A stretch of DNA of 64,000 nucleotides from Persicitalea sp963803495 (GTDB lineage Bacteria; Bacteroidota; Bacteroidia; Cytophagales; Spirosomataceae), in contig CAWDMP010000002.1 in assembly GCA_963803495.1 (NCBI GenBank), forward strand, positions 5,208,001-5,272,000. Reading direction: 5' to 3'. Positions 36,448 through 46,027 of this stretch are shown here, in pieces. The position numbers were made by a program, and so were the translations under genes. Every line of letters starts with the position of its first letter. The first letter of the stretch is position 1. The notes below the pieces were generated by a model. It was not told the origin of the DNA. It did not search any database and worked only from the letters and a program-made list of their open reading frames with translations.

Positions 36448-36693
36448 ATGGAACTACAACTAATCAGAGGGCACTTCAAACCTCAGGACGCCATCGATAT
36501 TCTGACCCGGATGATCGATGTGAAGATCAAATTCCAGGAAGGAAAAATCCACGATGAAAGTACCGAGGAGGACGTCAAGATGCGCGAACGCCGCATCAAG
36601 CAGCTGCAAAAGGAGTTGTTCGAAGCCCGGCAATACATTGATAAAAAAGAAGGCAAAATCAGCCTGAACAGTACCGTCACCATAACCGATTGA
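36448..36693 (+). CDS. Small protein of unknown family (paralogue A)
   Basis: The 81-residue acidic/basic protein shows LIRGHFKPQDAIDILTRMID, then a helical, charged segment EEDVKMRERRIKQLQKELFE and a short beta-like end. It shares this order with the gene 6 bases downstream: (I/V)xGxFxPxxA, a helical KI-x segment, and a DV...E-x-RI-x-x-LQK helix. No known domain is recognised. It begins 19 bases after icd, so cotranscription with the TCA gene is likely. Confidence 0.8.
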   Translation: MELQLIRGHFKPQDAIDILTRMIDVKIKFQEGKIHDESTEEDVKMRERRIKQLQKELFEARQYIDKKEGKISLNSTVTITD

Positions 36694-36698
36694 ACAAC

Positions 36699-36983
36699 AT
36701 GGAAAACAGTCACAGTTTCAAACTTGTGCAAGGGAAGTTTACACCTGAAGAAGCGGGAAAAGTGCTGTATTCCCTGATTCAAAACAAGATCAACTACCAC
36801 AATACCGAAATCCTCTCTCAGCAAATCCGGTTTGGATTCGGAAAGGATGTCTCGCGCGCCGAGCAGCGCATCGTCAATCTGCAAAAGATCAACGGCTCCC
36901 TGGTCGACTTCCTCAAAGAAGTAGGCTCGGAGGGGAAGTCGTTGGAAATTAGCGGAGACTTCGAGATCAAAGTAGTGGATTAA
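36699..36983 (+). CDS. Small protein of unknown family (paralogue B)
   Basis: The 94-residue protein has LVQGKFTPEEAGKVLYSLIQ, NKINYH and a helix with DVSRAEQRIVNLQK, matching the layout of the upstream 81-residue protein. The tail (LEISGDFEIKVVD) parallels ISLNSTVTITD of that protein. ATG 36699 lies 6 bases after its stop. The two may form a heteromer, but that is inference only. Confidence 0.8.
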   Translation: MENSHSFKLVQGKFTPEEAGKVLYSLIQNKINYHNTEILSQQIRFGFGKDVSRAEQRIVNLQKINGSLVDFLKEVGSEGKSLEISGDFEIKVVD

Positions 36984-37003
36984 GCTTCGTAGTACCTCGA
37001 TTC

Positions 37004-37045
37004 GGCGCCCCGGTGAAGCAAAATGCTTCGTCGGGGCGCCTTTTT
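37004..37045 (+). terminator. Terminator of the icd operon
   Basis: GGCGCCCCGGTGAAGCA (37004-37020), loop AAA and TGCTTCGTCGGGGCGCC (37024-37040) give a 17-bp stem with two wobble pairs and five T. The convergent membrane-protein gene ends in the T-run. Confidence 0.88.
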
Positions 37046-38063
37046 ATTGGTCGTTGGCGGGAGATAATCGCCTTACAAATACGTCGGCAGCATCGACGTG
37101 TAGCAGCAATATGTCACAGGTTTTTTTAATGCCGTAAGCCGATTCGATCAATTGCGGTTTCTTGAAGTACAATACCACGTTGTGCATTTCCAATTGTTGC
37201 AACAGCGAAAGTCGTTCTACTTTTCGCTCATCGCCTTCAAACGCTTCGCCGGATTTCTCCACTCGCTCTATATCGCGCAAGTCCACCAGCACATCGCCAA
37301 ACAGGCCATATTTCAGGACAAGTTTCTGTCCTTCAATCTTCCCATATCGCTGACTCATAGCCTTGACGTGACCGATAATTTGGACGGCTGAATAAAGGCT
37401 GAGAATCGTCACTACCCAAGCCACCGCTGGGCTCCACGTGACCAGCAAAATATGAAGGACGAAAGTCTCTATCAACACCACGCCTAACAGCGCACAAAAC
37501 AGCGCAACACTGCCGCTCTCCTTGTAGCCGGTAAACTCATTATCCGCTGGCTCGCGCCGTTTCCAGGAGAAGAATGCGTAGTACAGCGCGGCGATTTCCG
37601 TGGAGAACAGGCTGGCCACCCGGGTTTCACCCAGCACGTCGGTCGTACTTTTTTTAATGACCGAGTAAAAGTCGGAACTTGTATCGGCGTGCGTTCGAAA
37701 GCTTCGTACGCCCCGGTATATTTTGGTGCCGACCAGGATAAGTACCGTCAATTCTACGACGGGGAAAACATAGGTTTTGATGTAGTCTAGCTGGGTCTGC
37801 TGCTGTGCGGGCAGAAGCAGCGTGGCTAATATGATTCCCAAAACAAAAATCGGCACCACTGTCAGGTTGGAAATTTTGCTTTTTCTAACCAAAAGAAAAT
37901 ACAGTATTGGGGCCGTCAGCGTCAAATCATACGTAATGCCGATGGCCAGTTCAGGTTGCTTATCGAGCAACGGACTCATTGCCAGCGCAACGGATACGAG
38001 AATGACCGAAGCCGGAGCACCGTAGGCCAATATCCGAGAGCGGAAGAGGCGAAGTGTATTCAT
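37044..38063 (-). CDS. Multipass membrane protein of unknown function
   Basis: The 339-residue protein has about six to seven hydrophobic segments in the first 240 residues (for example ASVILVSVALAMSPLL, TVVPIFVLGIILATLLL, ALFCALLGVVLIETFVLHIL) followed by a soluble C-terminal part of about 100 residues (LVLKYGLFGDVLVDLRDIER). The C-terminal part resembles a small beta-rich, PH-like domain, a guess by eye. I recognise no family. The gene is monocistronic; the N-terminus is basic before the first segment, suggesting a cytoplasmic start. Confidence 0.75.
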   Translation of the reverse strand: MNTLRLFRSRILAYGAPASVILVSVALAMSPLLDKQPELAIGITYDLTLTAPILYFLLVRKSKISNLTVVPIFVLGIILATLLLPAQQQTQLDYIKTYVFPVVELTVLILVGTKIYRGVRSFRTHADTSSDFYSVIKKSTTDVLGETRVASLFSTEIAALYYAFFSWKRREPADNEFTGYKESGSVALFCALLGVVLIETFVLHILLVTWSPAVAWVVTILSLYSAVQIIGHVKAMSQRYGKIEGQKLVLKYGLFGDVLVDLRDIERVEKSGEAFEGDERKVERLSLLQQLEMHNVVLYFKKPQLIESAYGIKKTCDILLLHVDAADVFVRRLSPANDQ

Positions 38064-38176
38064 AAGAAAAGCAGTCTTTTCGTAAAAATAGCAAAATGTG
38101 AGCGCTAGTCAGTCACTTTATCCAAACGATCTGATTTTTAAAACCCTGCTGACACACCGCTGTCACCTGCCTGTAT

Positions 38177-38184
38177 TATTTTTG
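38177..38184 (+). promoter_or_regulatory. Putative -7 element of the GyrI-like gene
   Basis: TATTTTTG fits TAnnTTTG, 26 bases before the ATG at 38210. No -33 element was seen. Confidence 0.4.
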
Positions 38185-38209
38185 CGGTGTGGACAAAAAA
38201 AACTGATTT

Positions 38210-38839
38210 ATGGAAAAGCTCGATTTGACTAAAAAATATAAAACCTACTACCGGGCAAAACCACAACCAGCTATGGTTGAAATTGGACCTGCCAATTTCC
38301 TGTCGATCAGGGGAAAAGGCGATCCTTCTAGCGATCAGTTCGCGGAGAATATTCGGGCCATGTACGCCACGGCCTACGCCATCAAGTTTGCTTTCAAAGC
38401 GCAGGATAAAGACTTCGTCGTGGCCAAACTAGAAGGCTTGTGGTGGTTTGACGAAAGCAAATATTCCGGGCTATCCGCTGGCGAATCGGCCACCGGGGTA
38501 CCCCGCAGTGAATGGGAATACCGACTTTTGATCAGACTGCCCGACTACATCACAGAAGCGGAAGTTCGGAAAGGCATCGAGTTGGTAGTAACTGAAAAAA
38601 AACTGGCTTTGGCCGGACAAATCGAATTTTTCAAAATGCACGAAGGTCCGAGCGTACAAATGCTGCACGTCGGCCCCTTCGACACCGAGTCGGTGAGCCT
38701 GGAAAAGATCGTTGATTTTATGAAATCGAACCAACTGTCGAGAAATGGTGCGCACCATGAAATATATCTTTCCGATTTCCGAAAAACCGCTCCCGAAAAA
38801 CTGAAGACTATTTTGCGGGAGCCCGTAAAAAAGGGTTAG
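38210..38839 (+). CDS. GyrI-like small-molecule-binding domain protein
   Basis: The 209-residue protein matches the GyrI-like/AraC effector-binding domain fold: FLSIRGKGDPSSDQFAENI at the start, then a duplicated alpha-beta pattern and HEGPSVQMLHVGPFDTE, ending HHEIYLSDFRKTAPEKLKTI. Stand-alone members of this type bind lipophilic ligands and can hydrolyse cyclopropanoid xenobiotics in some cases. It has no DNA-binding domain. It is cytoplasmic and appears to be a single gene. Confidence 0.85.
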   Translation: MEKLDLTKKYKTYYRAKPQPAMVEIGPANFLSIRGKGDPSSDQFAENIRAMYATAYAIKFAFKAQDKDFVVAKLEGLWWFDESKYSGLSAGESATGVPRSEWEYRLLIRLPDYITEAEVRKGIELVVTEKKLALAGQIEFFKMHEGPSVQMLHVGPFDTESVSLEKIVDFMKSNQLSRNGAHHEIYLSDFRKTAPEKLKTILREPVKKG

Positions 38840-38886
38840 AATTTACTCAATAATTTCAATCAGTATCTCCCTAGCCGACCAACATC

Positions 38887-39059
38887 ATGAAAAACTAATC
38901 GTCGAAAACAGCATCCATATCGCCGCTCCCGCCAAGAAAGTCTGGGAAATACTGACTGAATCCAAGTATACTCGTCAGTATATGTACGGCTGCACCGCTG
39001 ACTCCGACTGGAAAGTGGGCAGTCCACTGCTGTGGCTTCCTCTCAAAAATTTTACCTGA
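38887..39059 (+). pseudogene. SRPBCC/AHSA1-domain gene remnant
   Basis: The N-terminal third of an SRPBCC (START-like, AHSA1) protein is readable: EKLIVENSIHIAAPAKKVWE, then ILTESKYTRQYMYGCTADSD and WKVGSPLLW. The ATG at 38887 is one frame off (ATGAAAAAC for expected ATGGAAAAAC), and the sequence stops at 39057 after about 56 residues, where the Fic remnant begins on the other strand (39052). It lacks the last two thirds of the domain, so it cannot be functional. Confidence 0.75.
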
Positions 39060-39937
39060 ACAACCCCAAATAATCTTCAAAGACGTAAGACCGTCCGCGC
39101 TGCCCGCCCGTGGTTTTTTTTAGAATTTCCATTTTTTCCAGATCATTTAGCAACTTATAAGCAGAAGGTAAAGAGACGTCCGCCACTTCACCCAGCTTTT
39201 CGGCGTCGATAATCGGATTTTGGTATAGGTAATCCATTACGCTTCGCGCTACGACGGTTCGGCTTCCTAAGCGTTGGATTTTCATATCGCACTGCTTTTG
39301 CAGCTGTAGGATATTATCAAAAGTTTAAACTCCATTTTTCGCCGTCTCGATAATACCCACCAAAAAAAACTTAAACCATTGGTTCAAATCGTTTTTCTCG
39401 CGCACTAGCGTAGGATTGTCGTAGTAAAGTGTGCGGTGCTTTTCCAAGAAATTGGACAGGTACAGGATTGGCTCCTGTAGAATACCCTTACTGACCAGAT
39501 ACGGCGGAATCATCAACCGTCCTATACGCCCGTTTCCATCCAAAAATGGGTGAATCGTTTCGAATTGGTAATGTACCAGACCTATTTTTAATAACTCTGG
39601 TAAATAGAGCGCCTCATTGTGCACCTCTTCCCAATCGTCTCGCTTGTCCAGCGGGAATGTCTTCCTTCGCCAGGATAGCCTCGTCTACGATCGTCTGAGT
39701 TCCTTCGATCCGGCTGCTCTGAGTGGCTTCCTTAAGCACGTGTACCCTTATATATAGGTCGATATTGAGAATGTACTTGGAATACATATCGAGCCGCCCC
39801 GACCCGCGATCAGCCTGGCTGAGGAGTTGGATAACCTCCATATTGTCGATTTGCGATTGCTTATTAATCAGGTTGGGTTGAAAGCTCTTGTAATAGCCCT
39901 GATTGACATAATGACCTGCTTCAAATTGTTCCATCAC
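39052..39937 (-). pseudogene. Fic-family protein gene, decayed
   Basis: Three open pieces belong to one Fic protein. 39937-39650 gives the N-terminal region (ATQSSRIEGTQTIVDEA); a one-base shift near 39648 leads into DKRDDWEEVHNEALYLPELL, which then holds the complete Fic motif HPFLDGNGRIGR; a TAA at 39325-39327 cuts it before the winged-helix end (TFDNILQLQKQCDMKIQRLG). About 80-85 residues that normally lie between DDWEEV and the HNE segment are missing. Frameshift, internal deletion and nonsense codon together argue for real decay. Fic enzymes transfer AMP to proteins; this one should be inactive as a whole, though the catalytic motif remains. Confidence 0.8.
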
Positions 39938-40017
39938 TTTTGATTTTGTTTAAGTTCTAAATAATAATCTTAAATAGCGGTTTGCGCATATACATCCGGC
40001 TATCTGGTTGGAATCGT

Positions 40018-40025
40018 TATATTTG
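40018..40025 (+). promoter_or_regulatory. Putative -7 element of the M20 gene
   Basis: TATATTTG fits TAnnTTTG, 32 bases before the ATG at 40057. No -33 element was seen at the usual distance. Confidence 0.35.
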
Positions 40026-40056
40026 GCGATCCATCTTATAAATAACCAACTACGCG

Positions 40057-41381
40057 ATGCCTTCATTTTTCCGTTTAAAAATACTATTTGCCCTACTCCT
40101 CACCACTACGCTGATCTACGCCCAGGAAGAAGAGAAAGAGTCCGCGCCCGCAAAAGTCGTCCGGTGGCCGGAAAACAATACTCTGACGAGATAGCTACCC
40201 TGGCGAACAAACCGAACGTCAAACGCGCCCTGGCCATGTTTCCCGAGCGCGAGCCCTGGGCCCGCGAAAACCTGATCAAACTCACCGAAATTCCCGCACC
40301 GCCCTTCATGGAAGAGGCACGGGGTAGGGCCTTCGCCGACATGCTTCGCGCCGCCGGGGCCGACTCAGTCTGGATCGACGAGGTGGGCAACGTATTGGCC
40401 CGCCGCCGGGGAAAATCGAGCAAGAAAACCGTGGTACTGGAAGCACACCTCGACACGGTGTTTCCCGAAGGTACCGACGTGGAGGTGAAGCCGCGCGGCG
40501 ACACGCTTTACGCGCCGGGCATCGGCGACGATACACGTGGCCTGGCAATGGTACTTAACGTGTTGGACGTGATGGAAAAAACCGGCCTGGAAACCGACGC
40601 CGACGTACTGTTTGTAGGTACTGTGGGCGAGGAAGGACTAGGCGACTTACGCGGGGTAAAAAAGCTTTTCGATACGCCGGGCTTGAAAGATCGACTCCTA
40701 CATCGCCATCGACGGTTCGGGGTCCACCAGCATCACCCACCGCGGGCTGGGTTCGCACCGGTACCTGGTGACGTTCAAGGGGCCGGGCGGGCACTCGTCG
40801 GGCTCGTTTGGCTTGGTCAATCCCCACGGAGCGTTGGGGCGGGCGATTTATTACTTCACCCAGGAGGCCGACAAGTTTACGCGCAAAGGTGTGCGAACTA
40901 CCTACAACGTGGGCATCGTGGGCGGCGGTACTTCCGTGAATGCCATTCCTTTCGAATCGTACATGCAGGTCGATATGCGCTCCGAAAGCCCCGAGCAACT
41001 GGCCGGGCATCGACAAGCTTTTCCAGGCCGCCGTGCAGCGCGCTCTGCGCGAAGAGAACGCCATGAAGCGGCTGGGACCCGACCTGACGGTCGACATCGA
41101 GATGGTGGGCGATCGGCCCTCGGGGGGAATCGAGGCCAGTAGTCCGCTAGTACAGAGGGCCATCGCGGCTACGAGCTACGTCAAATCAAAACCCGCGCTT
41201 GCGCGTCGGTTCGACCAACTCCAACATCCCGTTTTCTAAGGGAGTACCGGCCATCACGATGGGCGGCGGCGGTAGAAGCAGTGGTGCCCACGCGCTCAGC
41301 GAATGGTGGCTCGACGACAATTCCTACCTCGCGCCGCAGCGTACACTACTTGTGCTACTGGCCGAGGCTGGCTTGCAATGA
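40057..41381 (+). pseudogene. M20-family zinc peptidase (tripeptidase/PepT-like), four frameshifts
   Basis: From ATG 40057 a signal peptide (MPSFFRLKILFALLLTTTLIYAQ) is read. The protein then continues in five segments across frames: shifts near 40165, 40690, 41009 and 41195-41205. The M20 zinc motifs are all preserved: EAHLDTVF, GIGDDTRG, GTVGEEGLGD and HALSEWW at the end, plus the dimerisation-domain stretch FKGPGGHSSGSFG. The last three shifts are one extra base each (for example GGCCGGGCATC for expected GGCCGGCATC). The preserved codons in every frame favour sequence errors or very recent inactivation over old decay. Confidence 0.8.
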
Positions 41382-41399
41382 ACAGCCGCGCCGGGCTGC

Positions 41400-42383
41400 C
41401 TAAAACGCTACGCCCAGCTTTACGCCGCCCCAGGCGTGTTCACGTCCCGTCCTGAATTCCTTGCTGAGGTAGGTTCGGTAGTAGGCCGCATAAATTTTAC
41501 GGTAGCTTATTATGGCACCGTAGTTATGCTGAAATACACCACGGCTGATCTCGCTGCCAGTCAGTGTGTAGGGATTTTTTTTGTTAAAAATGCCCCCTTG
41601 CAGCGTTGCGTCGGAAGCTACCAGGCTGAAGAGTGGCTGGGTGTATAGATAAATCTGAAAATCACGCTTCGATTTTCCCAGACTTCCGGCCATTGGCGAT
41701 TGGTACCGGCCGAGCGTCAGCGTCAGGCCAGTTTGCACCCGGTCCGATAAAGTACCCAACCGAAGCTGCGCGCTGGTGGTCAACGAAATTACATTCGGCA
41801 AAAAAAGCAGTTGCTTTTCGTGATTGAGCTCGTAGTTCAGCGCCAGGTCGTTGCCGATTTGGTATTGCCAGCCGCTGGGCTTCACATTGTCGGTGAGGCG
41901 GTGGATGGTGGCCTGCATCCGGCCCGCAAAAGCCACCGGACCTACCATACCCGTGGTAAGTACCGCACTCATTCTTTGCCGCCTGGCGGAATCGATCGAT
42001 AGGACAAACGATTTGAGCATAATGACTCCGGCGAACGGGCGATCACCGCGCAAAATTTCGTTGCTTTCGATGCTCGTGGGTGTGAACCCGATATGCTCGA
42101 AGTCCAGACCATACCGGGCAGGCCGGTCTCTAAAACGTAGAAGTATCCGCGAGAGCGGGTTTTTCTCTAAGCCAGGCAGTACCAGCTCGAAGCTATATCC
42201 CTGAGTATAGTAATAGTCTGTCACCTCTCGGCTCTCGAAATCATTATCGTAGTGAAAACGGAAGTAGGCTTCGTCGCCCGAAACATTGTGTACCGCCGAC
42301 GTGTGTTCGATGCGCTGGGCATAAGTCCAGTGGGGGACGATCAGCAAAAAAATGATACACGAGGCCAGGCGCTGGTTCACCAC
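41400..42383 (-). CDS. LpxR-family lipid A deacylase, outer membrane
   Basis: The 327-residue protein has a signal peptide (about 1-22) and fits the LpxR/DUF2219 beta-barrel: YFRFHYDNDFESREVTDYYY, YTQGYSFELVLPG and EHIGFTPTSIE near 95-105, with the Asn-Asp pair and the Tyr/Thr/Gly stretch that line the active site in this family. LpxR removes the 3'-acyloxyacyl chain of lipid A in some Gram-negatives; the Bacteroidota members are assumed to act similarly. It ends in the outer-membrane-type residue Phe (GVAF). It is preceded on the same strand by the permease gene at 42432, gap 48 bases. Confidence 0.85.
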   Translation of the reverse strand: MVNQRLASCIIFLLIVPHWTYAQRIEHTSAVHNVSGDEAYFRFHYDNDFESREVTDYYYTQGYSFELVLPGLEKNPLSRILLRFRDRPARYGLDFEHIGFTPTSIESNEILRGDRPFAGVIMLKSFVLSIDSARRQRMSAVLTTGMVGPVAFAGRMQATIHRLTDNVKPSGWQYQIGNDLALNYELNHEKQLLFLPNVISLTTSAQLRLGTLSDRVQTGLTLTLGRYQSPMAGSLGKSKRDFQIYLYTQPLFSLVASDATLQGGIFNKKNPYTLTGSEISRGVFQHNYGAIISYRKIYAAYYRTYLSKEFRTGREHAWGGVKLGVAF

Positions 42384-42431
42384 TTTCTAAAATCGAAAAT
42401 TAAGGTACAGCGTACACATTACCTATTAATA

Positions 42432-44673
42432 CTACCGTATCGACTTCGAGCGTAAGGTATTGACAAAAAGCACATTGCCTATTTTATCGAACCGGCAGAA
42501 GAATTCCATGGCGCGGTCGGCACGGACGGTACTCTCATGGAAGCCGATGAGCGTGAGGTCGGCGTCCATCGAATACTGATTGATGAGGTCGATGCGGGCC
42601 ATGCCCTCGTCCAGGGCCAGTACCCGGATGTTGTTGGCCGAGATAGGCAATCGCCCCGTCGACGTTAGCTCGATCAGATTGCGCTCCTCGGTTCTGAGGT
42701 CTTTTTTGTTGAAGGCCGCAAAAATCTTGATTTCCCCCTTTCGCCCAATCCTTGTGGCCCAGAATGATGTAGGATAGCAGAATCATCAGGTTAGCGTTGT
42801 CGATGTCTTCCTTGCTGAGCCAGATGTGAATGCCCTTCCGGTAGCCAAAACTCTTGTCCGAACTGCCCAGGATGCACAGGTCGTAACCTGCCGTTTTGAG
42901 CACGCTGTAATTGTCGATGATATCGCCCAACCATTCTGTCTCACCCTTTTTATATTCAAAGAGCATCATGTTGTTCGACTGTCCCGAAATCCCCGGCTGC
43001 TGAATCGCCTGCACGATGGCCGAGGTGTTAGAAGGCGAAATCAGCGTTTCCAGGAATACGTTGGACTTACTGGTCGAGGCAATTTTGATCAATTTTTGCA
43101 GCTTCAAGTCAGCCGCGGCCTTGGATTCTTTTGAAAAATAAGCCTTCTCGAAGTGAATGTAAGTACCAAAGCCGTAACTATCCGAAAGCCACTTCATCAT
43201 TTCGAGGGCACTATACCGCTCGAAACTATCCTGCGAAATGCACAGTACACCGGGCCGCCAATCGTCCTCTTTCTTGTCGATGTCGGTTTTTTGTAAAAAG
43301 ACCTGCACTTTCCGGCTGAATTGGTGAATCACGCCCTGAAATATGCTCGCCATGCCTTTCTTGGTCTTGCTGTTCTTGCTGATATAGAAGTACAGGACCA
43401 CCATCAGGGCCAGTGATGCAAAAGCGTAGGCGGTGTTGATCTTGAACATCAAAAACAAGCACATCACTGCCCCCAGCAGCGAAAGGTACCACTTCGACTT
43501 GAACGATGGCCGGTAGGACGGATCTGCCGCGAAATGCTGCATAAACGAAATAAGGCAAAGGGAGCCATAGGTTACCATGAAAAACATCGAGATGACCTCC
43601 GCTACCGCATTAACGTCGCCCATCAGAACAAACACCAGGGCGATGACACTCGTAAATATCGTGGCGTTGCGTGGCTCGTTGGTCAGTTTGCTGCCCTTGC
43701 CCATCCAATAGTTTACGTAGCGGTTGGGAAACACCTTATCGGAAGCGATGGCCTGGATCGTCCGGGGCGCGACCATGAATGAGCCCAGGGCCGACGAAAT
43801 GGTAGCCGCCGCCAGTCCGATGGGAATGATGGGTCCCCAAAGCGCGATTTGTCCCATGATAAGCTGGTTGCCCACCAGGTCGGTAGGGCTGGCTGAAGAA
43901 ATAAGCTTGTAAGCGATAAATACGTAGATGAGCATGCCGATCACGGTAGCCGAAAGGGTACCCAACGGGATCGCCTTCTTGGGATCGCGAAGGTCGCCCG
44001 ATAGTCCTACACCCGCCGTCATGCCCGTGAAAGCCGGGAAAATGATGGCAAAAACAAAGAAGAAGCTTTTGTCTGAGGCCGGATTGGCGTTGAAAAATAG
44101 CTGAGAACTATCGAAGGTGTCGGCGTAGGGCGTGGTACCCACGAAGAACAAGACCAGCGACAAGGCCAGAATCACCACCACCACGTAAAGAGCCTTCATA
44201 CCCAGCGCCGCCCCTTTGGTGACCATGAGGGTGATGAGTAGAAGCAGGGCGGGGATCGAGAAAAGGCGATTGTCGTAGATGATGTACCCAAACTGGTCCT
44301 CGATCCAGGGCTTCACCGCCTCAAAGGACTCTGCGAAGGCGATGACATAGAAAGCCACGCTGATGGCCTGTGAGAGGTACAGGGCGATGCCGATGGCGGC
44401 CCCGATGTTGACGCCGAACGATCTTGAGATGATGAAGTACTCGCCGCCGCCTTCTACTTTTTGGTTTGTGGCGATTTCGGCCAAAGCCATCGCCGTAGGG
44501 ATGGTGACCATGTGCCCGATAAGGACGATCATCAGGGTGCCCAGAAAACCGACCGAGCCCACCGCGTAGCCGAAGCGCAGGAACATCACTGCCCCCAGGA
44601 TGGTCGAGATAGCGGTCAGGAAAACGGGTAACGTACCGAAATTGGGCTTTTCGGGGGTTAGGATTTGACTCAT
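42432..44673 (-). pseudogene. APC/cation-chloride-cotransporter-like permease (SLC12 type), frameshifted near the 3' end
   Basis: The protein starts MSQILTPEKPNFGTLPVFLT and has about twelve membrane segments in the first 470 residues in the amino-acid/polyamine/organocation fold (MFLRFGYAVGSVGFLGTLMI, IFPAFTGMTAGVGLSGDLRD). A cytoplasmic C-terminal domain of about 250 residues follows, as in cation-chloride cotransporters. The frame breaks near 42735 in a five-G run (AAAGGGGGAAATC for expected AAAGGGGAAATC) but resumes as EIKIFAAFNKKDLRTEERNL and runs to 42432. The intact product would be about 746 residues. A homopolymer error is a good explanation. Transported ion or amino acid cannot be read. 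Confidence 0.82.
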
Positions 44674-44807
44674 AGTCAGGTGCCCGGGCCAAAAGCGAAA
44701 TCGCGGACGGCTACGGCGAGGGTTTATGGTAATAAGTTTTCAATCTACGAATAATTTGCAGGAAAGGAAGATAAAGGTATTCGTAAAGAATGGAAGATTG
44801 GCCCAAC

Positions 44808-45689
44808 TCAGTTGGCGTCGATACAGGTAGCATTGTGCAAAGGGCGATCGAAACTGAACTGGTTGATAAGTGGCTTAGCGGCATCGACCTCACCGGACAT
44901 CCGGCTAGTCTCTGAAATGCGATCCTCTCTCAAACGAAGCCCCACCACGGCATCGTATGCATTAGTAGGCAGGAACAATTCCCTAAATCCGTCGGCCTGT
45001 GTTACCACCGACAGGCATAAGTTGCGCGAGCCGATACGGTGGTTGCTACAGCCACTCATTTCGGTAATCACCCGCAGCCTAGCACCATCGATTCGGGCAA
45101 TTTTCAGAGTCCCGCCAATGTGTGGCGTCTGTACCCAGGCGATTTCGGTTGTGCCGTCGCCGTCGAGATCGGTGATTGCCGCCAGGTTAAGCCAACGGTT
45201 GGGCATGCCGATAAAATCGCTCTCGGCAAAAAGTTGTAGTTGGTCATCTTTGATTTTATAGACAGCGACACCCCCGCCCTGCGTCAGGCTGCTGCGAATC
45301 GTGACCAACTCCGGTACGCCGTCTCCATCCACATCGGCCAGGCGGGGCATCAAGTCTTCGAAGACATGGTTCTCGTCGAGTTTGAAGTAATATTCTTTGC
45401 CTTTCAAAACCACCAGTAATCCGCCACCCTCGACGGCATCGCCCAAAATTCCGTGTCGGTAGCGCGTCGTGGGGTCGGTGTAGCGGGCCGTCATACCCGA
45501 GGCACTGTCGCGGGCGATGAGGTTTTCGGGGAGGAAGATACCCCGTCCAAGCGTATCGATGGGTGCAGGGGAAATCGACGTCGACATCGATGGCTTACCT
45601 TCGTGGCAGGCAACCGCCGGAAGAACAAGTACCAGGAAAAGAACCTGGCGCAGGAAGGAAAGCAAAAAACGCTTTTGGACTGAATGCAC
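44808..45689 (-). CDS. FG-GAP/VCBS-type secreted lipoprotein of unknown function
   Basis: The 293-residue protein has a lipoprotein signal (hydrophobic 10-25, lipobox PAVAC) and two calcium-binding FG-GAP-like loops, DVDGDGVPELV near 119 and DLDGDGTTEIAWV near 174, in a beta-propeller-like region. It is much shorter than the CRTAC protein at 6951 and lacks the ASPIC domain. It lies upstream of the permease gene with 134 bases between. Such lipoproteins are abundant in Bacteroidota and their function is unknown. Confidence 0.82.
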   Translation of the reverse strand: MHSVQKRFLLSFLRQVLFLVLVLPAVACHEGKPSMSTSISPAPIDTLGRGIFLPENLIARDSASGMTARYTDPTTRYRHGILGDAVEGGGLLVVLKGKEYYFKLDENHVFEDLMPRLADVDGDGVPELVTIRSSLTQGGGVAVYKIKDDQLQLFAESDFIGMPNRWLNLAAITDLDGDGTTEIAWVQTPHIGGTLKIARIDGARLRVITEMSGCSNHRIGSRNLCLSVVTQADGFRELFLPTNAYDAVVGLRLREDRISETSRMSGEVDAAKPLINQFSFDRPLHNATCIDAN

Positions 45690-46027
45690 TGGGTTGGGGG
45701 TAAAGCTTTTTGTTTATTAATTCGTAAAAGAGAGGCTAAGGGTCGATCTCTACCCTGAGGTCTTTAAAAAGCTACCTCGAAGCACGTGAAAAACGACGAA
45801 AAAGGATTTGATGTCCCACGCATACGCACCCCGACCTAAAATCTCCAACTGCAACACGACTGGTCGAAGGAGAAGTACGAAAGAGGGTAGCAGGTGGCGC
45901 GCGTATCGTGAGGAACTCAAAGCCTTCCGCACTAATAGGGGCAGCCAACTCGCCAAGGCACGAAAGCAGGAAGAAGCGAAAATCGCTGCTCAACTCGAAC
46001 GCGTGGATGCCCCAGCAGTCGCTCGGC
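45690..46027. other. Left flank of the IS element; one possible truncated ORF
   Basis: This stretch holds the leader of the VCBS lipoprotein gene and a plus-strand frame from about 45808 (SKEGSRWRAYREELKAF in the related reading, ending VDAPAVARP) that runs into the IS element and stops there. It may be a gene cut by the insertion, but no family is recognised and it could be chance. Confidence 0.25.
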
